A DNA stretch of 64,000 nucleotides, from assembly GCA_034620365.1 (NCBI GenBank), contig JAQGEQ010000043.1:434001-498000 (forward strand), in the 5' to 3' direction. Made by a program: the position numbers and the translations under genes. Positions 40,101 through 50,830 of the stretch are shown here, piece after piece. Every line of letters starts with the position of its first letter. The first letter of the stretch is position 1. The notes under the pieces are model-generated. The model did no database searches. It was not told the origin of the DNA and saw only the letters and a list, made by a program, of their open reading frames with translations. Source of the stretch: Pegea sp. RAD2-039. Its lineage: Eukaryota; Chordata; Thaliacea; Salpida; Salpidae.

Positions 40101-41565
40101 TACGAAGATAAGTGCACCAAGATTACAAAAAATATGTCAACAAACCATTCCTAAAATAAATCACACAAGAAAACCAAGCTCTTTTTCGTTTTTAAGTTTA
40201 TTCTTAAATGAACTCATCAATAAACTTTCTTGGCAAATTATTAAACCCAAACAAAATATTTGCTAAAATACATAAAAAATATAGACTTAAGAAAAATCTC
40301 AGTTTTTTTAGCAATTTAAAGTTTTAGTAGTTTTGGTGATAATTGTTTTTGATCTGGTAAAATAATCAAATGTTTTAATGAAGAGTGATAAACACGTCAA
40401 CACAAATATAAAAATATAAATGTTATCAGCTGTTTGAAATACAAACGATTTCTCTCAAATTTTATCTCGGGTAAATCAAAAGAAGGTTTGCACAAACCTA
40501 ATATTGTCATAACTAATAAATGTAGTCTTTAGAGTGACAACTTTTTTCGACTTTTGTTAAACTCAAATAATAAAAAGACTGAGATGTGGTATTGCCATGA
40601 TATGACATTTAATTTCTATTAAGCTCTTCCATAAATAATCAAAACTTAATCATATGTATGAAATATTCCATTATCATGCTCAACATTTGCATATATCGCT
40701 GTTTTAATTCGCTTGATTTATAATGAACATTGTAAGATTAAAACAGTTAACTTCAATTGCTTTTTAAATTGCTTTTATTCAATAACTTTAAAGTATTTTG
40801 TTTGATAACTTTACTCAATGACTTAACTTAAAAAACTATCTTACAATAGAAAATCATTTGATAACAAATGTAATAAGAGGTAATTTTGTAATCTTTTCAA
40901 ATATTGTTTGCATTTGGTTAAAAATTTCCGATGAAAAAATTTGAAAAGAAAAGTTTGAATTTTAATATTTCTTAAGATTCTACAAAAACTTGAAAATAAG
41001 ATTTTAATCTGTAACATTACAACGTTCTTAGTATATTATTGCATGTAATCAAACAAATTAGATAACTTCAGCTTTGCAGTTCAGCAACAAAATTTATGGT
41101 TAATTTAATGATGTAACTGTAAAGTGTTTCAAACCTTTTTTTATCAGTTTTATCAAAATAAAAGTCTAGAAATAATTTGTGAAAACTGAGTAAAATGATT
41201 TAACTTTTAATCTAAGTTATGACATTTATCTTGGTGACTATGTAAAACTATTTCCGGGTGTTAACTGAAACCTTTAACCACTGTTTCTACTTTGATTTTT
41301 ACCACAATGATTTTGCAGAAATTTGTTAACAAAATCTCATTTACTTATCTTTTTAAATCTAATGAAAATATTTGAAGAAGGTTTTATATCAATTTTAAGT
41401 AAATTGATATTACTCTTATTTATTTGTTGCCTTTTAATGATTTTAAAAATTTATTTATTACTATTTGGTTCATTTAATCTCATCTTTTTCAGAACTCGTT
41501 ATTTTGTTAAAATTCACCATAATTGATGATAATCATGATTTTATTTCAATAAATTAGAAGAGTGA
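37149..41565. other. Intergenic between Tbx1/10 and the aldo-keto reductase
   Basis: 4.4 kb of very AT-rich sequence. Open frames at 40084-40266 and 41323-41526 are low-complexity and show no family resemblance. No RNA gene or repeat array was recognised. Confidence 0.5.
37357..37362 (+). promoter_or_regulatory. Candidate polyadenylation signal of Tbx1/10
   Basis: AATAAA lies 208 bases after the proposed Tbx1/10 stop codon. Such hexamers are common by chance in AT-rich DNA. Confidence 0.35.
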
Positions 41566-41571
41566 TTTATT
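41566..41571 (-). promoter_or_regulatory. Candidate polyadenylation signal of the aldo-keto reductase
   Basis: AATAAA on the minus strand, 57 bases after the stop codon of the aldo-keto reductase gene, in the expected position and strand. Confidence 0.5.
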
Positions 41572-41628
41572 CAAATTAGAAAAAGAATTGATTTTGTACA
41601 AAAGGAACATTTCTTCTGAGCAGTTTTC

Positions 41629-43779
41629 TTACTCCTTATAATTATCAACAAACGGATAGTATTTATGGCCAACATCCCTAAAAAATATGAAAATGAAATT
41701 AAAAACATCAGTTAAAGACATTATGAAAAATTAATAAATTGTTGAAATCACAAATAAAATATTCACGAAATTACAATTAATTTCTTAAATGAACTTTTTC
41801 TTAAATATCTAAAAACGCTGACATTTAAATTCTGTCAATATTCATTTCTCCATTTAGAATATTTTTAGAGTTATAATTGACTAGCTGTAAGCCATCACCT
41901 GAAATCCACTGCCAAAACTATATACGCCTAATTGAATTCACAGCTGTACATTGAAAAAGTTAAATGTCTTGGTGGTCTTAGAAGAAGATAGAAGAACATC
42001 AAACAACTTTTACTCTAAGTTTTGCTGATTTAAGTATTATGAAATTGTTAAATATTATCATCTTAGCTTCCTGACAAATCTACATCCCAAAATAAAGACT
42101 CTTCAAAGATAGAATTTCAAAAGATGAAGATTCTTGTTAACTTACCATTCAAAGTTACAAGTTCTGTAGTTTTTGTTGAGAGTAGAAATTACTTTCATGT
42201 CTTCTTCATCTAACTTAAAGTCAAATACCTGAAATAAAAAAGAGAAATTGTCAAAAAGAACAAACTAGCTTTTAGACAAAAAAAGAAATTATCTGAAATA
42301 TTACTTGATAATTGCTTTGAATGCGTGAAGGAGTTACACTCTTTGGTATAACAATCAAGCTGCGCTGAATCAGATAACGAATAATAACTTGCGCCGAGCT
42401 GTGCTTATGTTTCTTCGCAATTGCAGCAATCTGTTCATCTTGCAGTGGTGACTTATAACCCTCTTTTAACCTTTAAACACGATTTATTAGAAAGTCAAAA
42501 CGCACACATCAGCTCTCATAAATACCAGGGATTATCTGGAGAAGCAAATGGACTATAAGCTGTGACTACAACATCCTCATCCTGACAGAACTTCACCAGA
42601 CCCTCTTGAGTAAGGTTTGGATGAATTTCTACCTGATTGACAACTGGTTTGATCTTCCCTTCTTTTATCACACGTTTTAATTGAGTCTCGTTAAAATTAG
42701 AAACTCCAAGACTTTTAACAAGACCTTCTTCTTGTAGTTTCTCCATCGCCTAAAATTCAGTTCAATATTTGTTGAATAAATTAAACAAACTCGTTGTTCA
42801 AATAGCGATGTATTCATTAAATCTTGAAATCAAATATTAGAACATGAGCAAGCAAAATTTAGGTATATGAACTTTATTATCAGTCTTATAAAAAACTATT
42901 AATGTAAAAGAAAAATATACCTTCCAAGTATCCATGTAGTCTACTTCATTATTTTGCATCTTACCATTTTCAAGAAGAGGAAAAGGATTGTCTTTAACCA
43001 GCTGCAACAATCATGAAAACGATATTAAACCAAAATGTCAAACATGTACAATAAAATCTAATAAACAAACAATTTGAATCAACAACTTAATTAAACTAAA
43101 GCATCAGCTTATCAGAAAATATTCTTAAACTTTTAGATTAAATATAAATGACATTCATATTTCAACTATGACACTTTTGTGTGAAATTTAAATAATCTTT
43201 TTAATCTTAAACCTTATATCCAACTGGATTATGCATCAAGTATAAGTCAAGATATTCGAGCTTCAAGCTCTCAAGAGTTTCCATTAGAGCAGATTTTACT
43301 TTATCAGGTTCATGAAAGCAACACCAAAGCTAAATTTTGTGTTCCAACATTTTTTTAATGAATTTTATAAAAATTGTAGCAAAATACCTTTGAAGTGATA
43401 AATAAATCTTCTCGTTTAACTTTCCCTTCTTTCATTTTATTATTCAAAGCCGCTCCTACCTCATGCTCATTTTGGTAAACCCAAGCACAGTCTATGTGAC
43501 GATAGCCAGAATCAATTGCAACCTCCACAGCTTGTTGAACTTCATTTGGTTTTGACTTAAAATAATTATTTAAAACAAATAATTAACTATTTATATTTAA
43601 ACCTTCATATTTAAGGTATCTTTACTAGAACAATAAATTTATTGAATCCATAAACAAACTAATGAATACAGCTACATTTCAAATTATTGAGTTTAAAACT
43701 TAATTACTTTCCATGTTCCCAAGCCAACTATATCCATTTTATAGCCATTGTTCAAACTCAAAGTGTGGCCAGAAGACAT
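41629..43779 (-). CDS. Aldo-keto reductase (AKR1-like), NADPH-dependent
   Basis: Eight exons in transcript order (43708-43779, 43388-43555, 43213-43329, 42921-43001, 42526-42749, 42305-42470, 42146-42228, 41629-41677) join in phase to 319 residues, the normal family length. The catalytic tetrad is intact with family spacing: D46 (YRHIDCA), Y51 (VYQNE), K80 (ITSK) and H113 (LMHNP). Cofactor-binding signatures follow: [30 protein letters not shown], and a C-terminal HKYYPF. The enzyme reduces aldehydes or ketones with NADPH in the cytosol; the substrate cannot be read from sequence. It is close to AKR1A/AKR1B-type members. HNP replaces the usual HWP after the catalytic His. All introns are small (about 50-380 bp), unlike those of Tbx1/10. 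Confidence 0.93.
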
Positions 43780-45913
43780 GATTTTTAATTATGATTATTT
43801 AAAACAATTATTTGTAAACACTTTAAAACATTTTTATTTAGAATAGTTTAAGTATGTAAAGAATAATAGAAAACATACAATGATTAAATTAAATCATATC
43901 TTAGGTTATACAAAAAATAATTATAAAGTATTTTTTAAACAAAAATTAAATCATCATGAAAATTGATAATCAACTTTCTATCGATAATGCTCCTCATTTA
44001 GTGAAACTAACTCATTTAAAATTCAATTAGACTTACTTAACAAGATAATTAGTAATTTTAATGTTTTCTGCTGTTTTTAAAGAATATGTAAATTCAATTG
44101 TAAAAAGATTAAATCATTTCTTTTTGCTGAACCAAAAAGCCACAAAAATTAAAACTAGTTTTATTATAAAGATGAAGAATGTCTGATGAGCAATTATCTG
44201 AAAGATTTAATCTAACTATTAAAGATGCTAGAAATACTATAGAAATACAAAGTGCTTGCATTAACTGCATAAAAAAAAGTAACTGAAGTTACTTTCATAG
44301 AAATAAAACTCAGAATTCTACTGTTTTATCTATTTTTATAATTTAGTCGGATTATTTTTATAAAATCAATGTAATTTAGAAATCAATACTAAAATTAACT
44401 TATACGACTAATGTGCTAAAAAAACATTTATTAATATTACTAACTGTATGAAACATGACAAGAAATGATTATGAGATGACTAAATGGTAAATACAACTTA
44501 GTGTCCTAAAGAGCAATTTTACGATTATCATGATGACTTCGACACTTTACAATGTTATTGCTTTAAATCCTTCATGCGTGACGCTGGCAAAACTTCAACT
44601 TTTTCAAAAACAAAAAGTAATTATTACAAATTGCAAAAAATTTTAGAAATTCTTTGCCTCTCAGTATAATTAAATCAAGTTCAACATTTTGTAATTATTT
44701 TCAACGTTTCATAAGAGCTTACTATAGACATTAGTATAATAAAATATGAAATTATATACAATAATACTGATTTTAGCAGTGAAATGATTAGCTAAGTTTG
44801 AATATTATCAAGTTAACCAATCAATGCTAACTAAATTTTATACTTTACAGATACTATACTTACCTCAAATATTAATTACAAGAGCCTACAAACTAGCAGT
44901 ATCACTAAGCTTTTTACTGATGAGTTGTATCTTGTCACATTGTATGCTCATCTTGACTAGGATAAAGTTTAAATCTCTCAAAAATGATGATCTCTTAGAC
45001 TGCCAAAAAGCGTTTTCTTGATGCATATTTAGCTTCTATGTTTAAGCAAAGTTTTTGATCTTATATTTCATCTTTCTTAACTTCTTCCTTCTGTGAAGTA
45101 AAGACTAACTTCTTAGTATCATGTAAAGATCATATCTGTCAAAGACTCTTCTTATTTTACATGAAATCATTATTAGATAATTATTTGATAAAAGTTACCT
45201 ATTAGTTTAAGATGATACATAGCTATGTATAAGGCAATAAAATGTTTCTTACAGTTGATGACATTTTTATATTTGCCAAAATATCGCGGTATCTAATCCT
45301 ATTTATAAAGCTCTTGATAATAAGTAAGGATACGAACAGCTGAGATTAAGTACATTCGGACAAAGATCATGTCCTAAGAGATGCATCCTTTCCTTAACAA
45401 GTTATGAATGTTAAATTGAACCCAGTAATAATTCAATTAAGTACTGTAAAAAAGCACAAAAATTTATTGGAATGGTTTAATAAAAAAACAGTAATAAAAT
45501 ATACAGAAAATTTTTTTACAAAATATTAGAGCGATACTATCTACTTAGTGAGTACAAAGAAATAATTATAAACCAAATATAACAGCGTTATCAAAAGCTA
45601 ATTTTAAAGTTAATGAGATAAAGAAAAATATATTTGCTTTTTATAAACAGTTCATCAATCTGAATGTTGTAAAATATCTAAAGTTAGTTGTACCCTTTTC
45701 ACTCAACATTTATCTTTTGATAAAGATGTCAATTAGGATCAGATTGTCTTCTAGTATTTGTTGACTGTTTACACCAAGCTTACCAGGTGTTTATAGTGGC
45801 AGAAGATGCTTGTTTGAGCTTTGTTTTACAGTTTTAAAATTTTACAAATCAATTCAGATATATATCATCAAATATATCAACGTACTTTAACAGATTCGAC
45901 AGCTGCTAAATAT
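43780..45913. other. Intergenic between the aldo-keto reductase and LINE copy 2
   Basis: AT-rich sequence with no recognisable gene. The 65-codon frame at 44824-45021 has no family resemblance. The reductase promoter should lie just above 43779, but no clear TATA or initiator can be assigned against this base composition. Confidence 0.45.
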
Positions 45914-46199
45914 TTTATTTATTTATTACAATAAATGCAAAGGATGGTACCTGAAGAGAGCACCTGTTGCTAACACGCATTTTCACAAATATTGTCTATT
46001 AAGTTAGAAATATAGAAAGCAAACGCACATGCATTTATAAGGTTTATAGAAAAAGTTTGATGGAGCTTGAATTCAATCATCTTGTGATTGCAAGTCGGAG
46101 TAAAAGGTTCTTTTTGATTAACGTAGATAATGTTCTGACGTTTTAATGATATAATAAGATCCAAGGTATTAGCACTAACTTGAGTCAAAAAGTAACCAA

Positions 46200-46708
46200 C
46201 TGAGATAGATTGTTGGCATCGAAAAGCTTACAAAGGAATGGCTTAGAAAGGGTGAATTAGTATGGTAGCTATTCAAGTTAAACGATTTTCCAATAAATTT
46301 TGAATTCGGGTTATTTCAATTAATTTTACTAAAATTAAAATCCCCCAAAATATATAACTCAGTACACACAACGCTCTTCTGAACCTTCAATAAGGCCTTA
46401 ACAGTAACCTCATCATTAATTTTAGAGGGTGCTAGGTAGGTACATATAAAACGAGAAAATTTGGACTTTGAGTAATGAAAATCGAAAGCGATAATCTCAA
46501 ATCCTGGACAATTAATGGCAAAGATCTGAATTATACGGATCATAGGTGCAAGCGATGTTTTGTAAATTACAAAATTGCCGCTTCTATCACAACGCAAAAC
46601 ACAAAAAATATTACCGTCAACCAGAAAAGAATCAGGATAAAACGGTTTCAACCAAGTTTCAGTAATAAAAACAAATGTGAAATCTTCAGAATGCAAAAGA
46701 GCTTTCAA
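46200..46708 (-). pseudogene. LINE endonuclease (EN) fragment
   Basis: An open frame from 46708 down to 46316 encodes most of an APE-like endonuclease, with FITETWLKPF near the start and ILGDFNF at the end. It matches the 5' part of LINE copy 1 (IYKTSLAPM, CPGFEIIAF, YSKSKFSRFICTY, VKALLKV). A stop after GDFNFSKIN and frame shifts below 46316 interrupt it. The enzyme would nick target DNA for retrotransposition, but this copy lacks the rest of ORF2. Confidence 0.8.
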
Positions 46709-46869
46709 TTAGTAAATGTTAGTAATAATCGACCGTGAGTTGAATAACATACCTAATGTAATAGAAGAATAGTCTTCTTGACGCTCCTGGACCTCGAACA
46801 ATTTATTTGAAATCAGTTAATTGTTCTTCTGATTTCAGTTTTACGCTGTTTTTACAAGACGCTTATTTT

Positions 46870-47730
46870 CTAAGCGATCAGCTTCGCACATATCACATTG
46901 TACTCTAATGCGCTCGAAATGTTTTCAACCTTTAGTTTATACAGCTTGGCAAGAAAATTGTGTTTATCCCAACTTTCCTGAAAGGATATTTTCAACGGTC
47001 TTTGATGATCTGAGATTTTTGCATCAAGTTTAGCCATAGTTATCTTTAGAACATCCACAAAATCAAGGTTTTGAGAGCACATTTGAATAAAAAATTTACT
47101 GTTGTCATCTATATTAGTCTCACAGATATTAGAGATGGTGACGTTGTTATCTCTGTCTTCACGGTCCAAAGTAAGATTTTTGTGTGTGTCTGTGACCGTT
47201 TTGGCTAAAAGCTGCATCATGCTAGCATTTTGGTCGGAATCGAAATCACCGACCACCAAGGCCCATGTTTCTTTGTAGAGGTATCCAGTTCGTCCATTGA
47301 TTTAGACAAACCAGATTTTTTTTGTTGATCTTTGCAACATCATTGTCAATTTCAGAGTTAAATTTGGCTAATTCAGCAGATATCGATTTGCTGATTTCGG
47401 ATAAAAGGTTTTGATTAGAATTAGATGAGGGAGCTGTTGTGTCCATGGCTCTACATTTAATGCAGAATCATTTAAATCCCATTTGCTTTATCTGGTTTTT
47501 ATCAAATATTTCATAAATTTCTTGCTCACATCACTCCAGGTGAGATGAAACCAGGAGAAGCATTTAATGCACTCAATTGCCGGATTCTCACCGCAGCAAA
47601 TTTTATTGCAGGATTGGCAATTGCCATTGCAAGCTTGTTTTGAGGAAGTTGCTTTATCAGGATCTTTCTTTATATTTGAACGTAAGGTCTTGCCACTTTT
47701 ATGTGGATCAACCATAGTTTTCACATTCAT
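46870..47730 (-). pseudogene. LINE ORF1 with degenerate PHD finger
   Basis: From a Met codon at 47730 the frame encodes a basic stretch, then a Cys-rich segment spelling CNGNCQSCNKICC, IECIKC and WFH, as in PHD fingers found in ORF1 proteins of some LINEs. The final Cys of the finger is replaced by Trp. It stops at 47488. Two further frames (47246-47446 and 46870-47259) continue a Ser/Asn/Asp-rich protein of the same length and spacing expected for ORF1, so at least two frame shifts are present. Confidence 0.65.
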
Positions 47731-47790
47731 GAAAGATTTGATGTCACCAACGAAAATATATATATAATATATATATAATTTACAAATCAC

Positions 47791-48441
47791 TTGCTAAAAA
47801 TAACTTTATCACAACTTATAAGCATTTATTCAAATAAAAGTATTTAAATTATAATTAAGAATATAACCTATAACCTTATTCGAATAGAATTTTGCTGGAG
47901 TGTTGTTGATTAATCTTATGTCTATAATTCTATTGCCAGGCTACTTGAAAGCTTATGTATGTTTATGTACATGTAAGTTTACCAATAGTGTGATGTATGA
48001 ACTGAGAGAACCACCATTATGTAGATTTGCAAGACTTGCATCACTACTTAGCAGCTATCAACCTTTAAGCACCATGAAAACCTTTTACTTATTTCATAGT
48101 TGTTCACTTATCAAACTAACTTATTTGCAAACTTAAAAATGTTTTTACCTCCATAAACAATTAAATCGCTATGCAGAAAGTTATGAGCGGCTCAAATTTT
48201 TGGTTTTAAACATTAATTAAAGTGAATCATAAAAGTAAAAAAAGAGTCAGTAAGGAATTTACCAAATTTAAAAACTTTCTGAATAAAGTAAACATCAATC
48301 ACAGGAAAATAAATTAAAAATTACGAACATGTTAGGGCTAAAAATGAGGGTTTTATTAATTTGCAGTTTTAAAAACATTTAGAAATCAACCTCTTTTAGT
48401 AAGATAAATAAAACTAGAGCTTTGTATCTCATAAAAAAATG
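47791..48441. other. Intergenic between LINE copy 2 and CENPX
   Basis: No gene recognised. The 78-codon plus-strand frame at 47900-48136 lacks splice context and family resemblance. Confidence 0.45.
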
Positions 48442-48447
48442 TTTATT
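48442..48447 (-). promoter_or_regulatory. Candidate polyadenylation signal of CENPX
   Basis: AATAAA on the minus strand, 35 bases after the CENPX stop codon. Confidence 0.55.
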
Positions 48448-48482
48448 GTCTATAAATTCTTCAAACAAAAAATAGATTACAA

Positions 48483-48746
48483 TTAAAAATCAAGAAGAAT
48501 TTGAGGCAAAATCTTCTCAATATGTTCAACTTCACAAACTTCATCACCATCTTGTAAAGCTTGTTGTGCTGCCCTGGTAGCAGTTTCAGTGACAAATACA
48601 TTCATTAACTCAGCTATAAGTGCTAGGGCACTCACTGGAGATTCTTTGGGAGAAATTTTAGTATTTTTATCAGATAAATTATACTGAACAAGTGATTTGA
48701 TAAACTCCTCAGTAAATTTCCCACTACTAGATCCTTGATGAGCCAT
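48483..48746 (-). CDS. CENPX: Centromere protein X (CENP-X / MHF2)
   Basis: A single exon of 87 residues, against 81 in human CENP-X. It has the histone-fold pattern of the family: an N-terminal helix (FTEEFIKSLVQY), a short linker rich in Lys (DKNTKISPKES), a long central helix with ALALIAELMNVFVTET and ATRAAQQA, and a diagnostic C-terminus, IEKILPQILLDF, nearly the same as the human ELPQLLLDF-type end. CENP-X pairs with CENP-S to bind DNA at kinetochores and as the MHF partner of FANCM in fork repair, in the nucleus. It lies 60 bp after the CAMLG stop on the same strand. A polypyrimidine tract and TTTGTCTAG acceptor sit in that gap, leaving a 35-base 5' UTR. Confidence 0.93.
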   Translation of the reverse strand: MAHQGSSSGKFTEEFIKSLVQYNLSDKNTKISPKESPVSALALIAELMNVFVTETATRAAQQALQDGDEVCEVEHIEKILPQILLDF

Positions 48747-48806
48747 TATAACAAATTGTTTGGTAATAACTTCTAGTTGGCCTAGACAAACAACAAAAAA
48801 GTATTT
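48747..48806 (-). promoter_or_regulatory. Intercistronic gap with candidate trans-splice acceptor
   Basis: Between the CAMLG stop and the CENPX start the minus strand reads CTTTTTTGTTGTTTGTCTAG and then GCC, a strong 3' splice-site signal ending at 48782. It lies only about 25 bases after the stop, too short for a normal promoter. This layout fits processing of a two-gene transcript by spliced-leader addition. No clear AATAAA precedes it. Confidence 0.5.
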
Positions 48807-49370
48807 TTAATAAAATATATTGCATAAGTTAAACATAACAAAATAAATACAAAAATGAGAAAATGCTAGCTGCAGGCTGCTGACAAAAATAGACAGAAAT
48901 ATAATCATGCTTTTAACAGATGATGATACTTTAAAATAGTTAAATAAAAAAGTAAGGAAAATGTTAGATTGACCAGAAATTTTCAACTTTTGTATAATGA
49001 CCCAATCAAATAATATAATGATCTCAGTAATGATGAACATACTTTCAAAGTGAACAACAGTTGGTGAAAAGTATGAAAAAAAGTTTGTAAACAAACTAGA
49101 GATTATTAAGATGAAAAATGGTCTAATTGAAAAATAATTTTTTTTTATAGAAATTTCTTGCTTCTTTTCTGCTTGTTGAGCATTCGTTGGAGAATAATAA
49201 ACTTTAAGTTCCTCATCTGGTTGTTGAGGATCCAAAATCTGATCAATTTCTTCTATATTAGAAGTTTCTTCATTCATATTTTCACCAAGAATTGATTTTA
49301 AACGAGCATCACGATTTTGAAGAAGACGTCGTCTTCTTCTTGCAGCATGAGCCTTAGCTGAATCGTTCAT
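48807..49370 (-). CDS. CAMLG: CAMLG-like ER receptor for tail-anchored protein insertion
   Basis: Single exon, 187 residues from the ATG at 49370. An in-frame TTG lies upstream, but the ATG gives the expected short basic N-terminus. Residues 9-29 read AARRRRRLLQNRDARLKSILG, matching the RRRKLL...R...IMG segment of CAMLG and the Get2 basic motif that recruits the TRC40/Get3 ATPase. An acidic, Gln-rich linker follows (about 30-75), then three hydrophobic segments (about 83-101, 108-128, 157-186), the last ending FCIYFVMFNL like CAMLG's CVYFFTFIF. With WRB/GET1 it inserts tail-anchored proteins into the ER membrane. The linker is much shorter than in the 296-residue human protein. It is the upstream member of a tight same-strand pair with CENPX. 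Confidence 0.8.
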   Translation of the reverse strand: MNDSAKAHAARRRRRLLQNRDARLKSILGENMNEETSNIEEIDQILDPQQPDEELKVYYSPTNAQQAEKKQEISIKKNYFSIRPFFILIISSLFTNFFSYFSPTVVHFESMFIITEIIILFDWVIIQKLKISGQSNIFLTFLFNYFKVSSSVKSMIIFLSIFVSSLQLAFSHFCIYFVMFNLCNIFY

Positions 49371-50280
49371 TACAACTCTAACTTGAAGCAAGTATTTAAA
49401 CTAATGAAAAATAAAATCATCATGAAAAGAAATTATTAATTCAGTTATTGACATTACAATGTAATAGACCCACTAGGCCAAAAAATATTAAAATACGAAT
49501 AAAAATAAGACAGAATATAAATATAATTTAAATGAAAAATAATATTGGACATAAAATTTAATCTAAATCAAATTTTAAACAAGATAAAAAATTCAAAAAA
49601 TATTAAAAGCTTAGTTATAAAAACAACTTTATGAGACAGTTTGTGTAGAAGTTTTTTGAAATAAAATTTAACATAATCCTGGATATTATAGTTTGTTTAA
49701 ATCAGACTTATTTCAATTCTTTTATTAAAAAATAATTTAACTCATATCAGTTTTATTAAAAGTAAATTTACAATATAATTAAACTAAAACTAATAATAAT
49801 AAATTTCATAAAAGGAATAAACACAAGTCCTAATAAAAGAAATAATAATGACTATTTATTTATAGAACAATATTATGACATACTTTGTAAACTATATATC
49901 AAACTCAACAAGCAATTCATATTTAGGTAAAAACGTTGCAAGATTAAACTTTACTTTATTCTACTTTAAACTTTGACAGCATATAACTATTATTAGTTTT
50001 ATTGATTTAACGACTTTGATAAGTATTTGATGACTACATCTAAAACATTAATATCCGAAAAACAATAGAACTGTATACAAAAAAGGCAATTGTATATTAA
50101 CTATTTATACAATTGGTCTGACATTAAGACCGAATAGTGAAGATGCAAATAAATAGAAAGCCGAAAGTTAATCACTAATTTCTTTAACAAATTTAAACAA
50201 AGTGGCTAAAAAAGTAAATACCCGATAAAAATAGTGCTTTGCAAACTATTAATATATATTTACTGAATAAAACTTTGCTT
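49371..50280. other. Intergenic, 5' flank of the CAMLG-CENPX pair
   Basis: AT-rich sequence with no gene seen. The promoter of the CAMLG-CENPX pair should be here. A minus-strand CTTGCTTCAAGTTAG just before the CAMLG ATG could be a splice acceptor. Confidence 0.4.
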
Positions 50281-50830
50281 GTGCTTATGTTTTAATCTTA
50301 TTTAAAAAAAACATCATCATCAATAAAAGTCGGAATCAACAGCCGCATCAGCAAGGCATCGGGTACATTTGCACGTTTCACCTTCAGGATCTTGGATAAC
50401 CCAAAGCTATCTATCAAAACCAAGGCTTCCATCTACAAATCGTTTGCATTAGTCTGCAAAACTTGGACTGTATCAAAGTCTAGAGAAATAGAGTCAACAT
50501 GTTCGCTGTCTTCGTCGTATCTTACGTATAGTTGTAATTAAAAGATCTCAAACGAGGAAGTCATGAAGCGCACTTGCTAAGCAATAATGTATAGCATGCT
50601 AACCCAGCAAGGACTTCGCTAGCTTGGTTTAGTACGTCAGATTGAATACGAACAGATCCTAAAGAATCTGTTATATGGGAACTTATAAAAGACAAAGATA
50701 AAATCGGCAGTTTTTGTCTTCGCTTTAAGGATTTATGGAAGCACAATATGAAATTGCTGAATATCGATACCACCAAATGACAAGAAATCACTGCAGATCG
50801 ATCCTTATAATGCTTTCTACTCCGTAAACA
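50281..50830 (-). pseudogene. Decayed coding-like tract of unknown origin
   Basis: This tract has higher G+C than its flanks and reads as protein-like pieces in different minus-strand frames. One runs from an acceptor-like TTTTAG near 50830 to a stop at 50561 (pieces such as SHITDSLGSVRIQSDVLNQA). A second gives YDEDSEHVDSISLDFDTVQV. A third gives LWVIQDPEGETCKC then TRCLADAAVDSDFY and a stop near 50322. Stops and frame changes separate them. It may be a dead gene or an old transposon; no family was recognised. Confidence 0.35.

Larger units (their letters stand above)
45914..47790 (-). mobile_element. CR1/L2-like LINE, internally deleted (copy 2)
   Basis: Read on the minus strand, it starts near an AT-repeat at 47756-47780. 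It carries an ORF1 with a PHD-like zinc-finger segment, then a coiled Asp/Asn-rich part, then an APE-type endonuclease (ITETWL, GDFNF). It then jumps from the start of the inter-domain region (EFKLHQTFS) straight to the 3' UTR, skipping nearly all of the reverse transcriptase. The 3' end has the family hairpin (GGTGC...GGTACC, plus strand 45946-45964) and ends in TTTATTTATT on the plus strand, the complement of the AATA tail. Several frame changes make it dead. It is closely similar to copy 1 inside codanin-1 where both are present. Confidence 0.85.

Noticed and set aside
46475-46738. Plus-strand 87-codon frame
   Set aside because: It is the antisense shadow of the LINE copy 2 endonuclease.
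47900-48136. 78-codon plus-strand frame near CENPX
   Set aside because: It is Cys/Leu/Ser-rich with no domain, no conserved motif and no clear splice sites.
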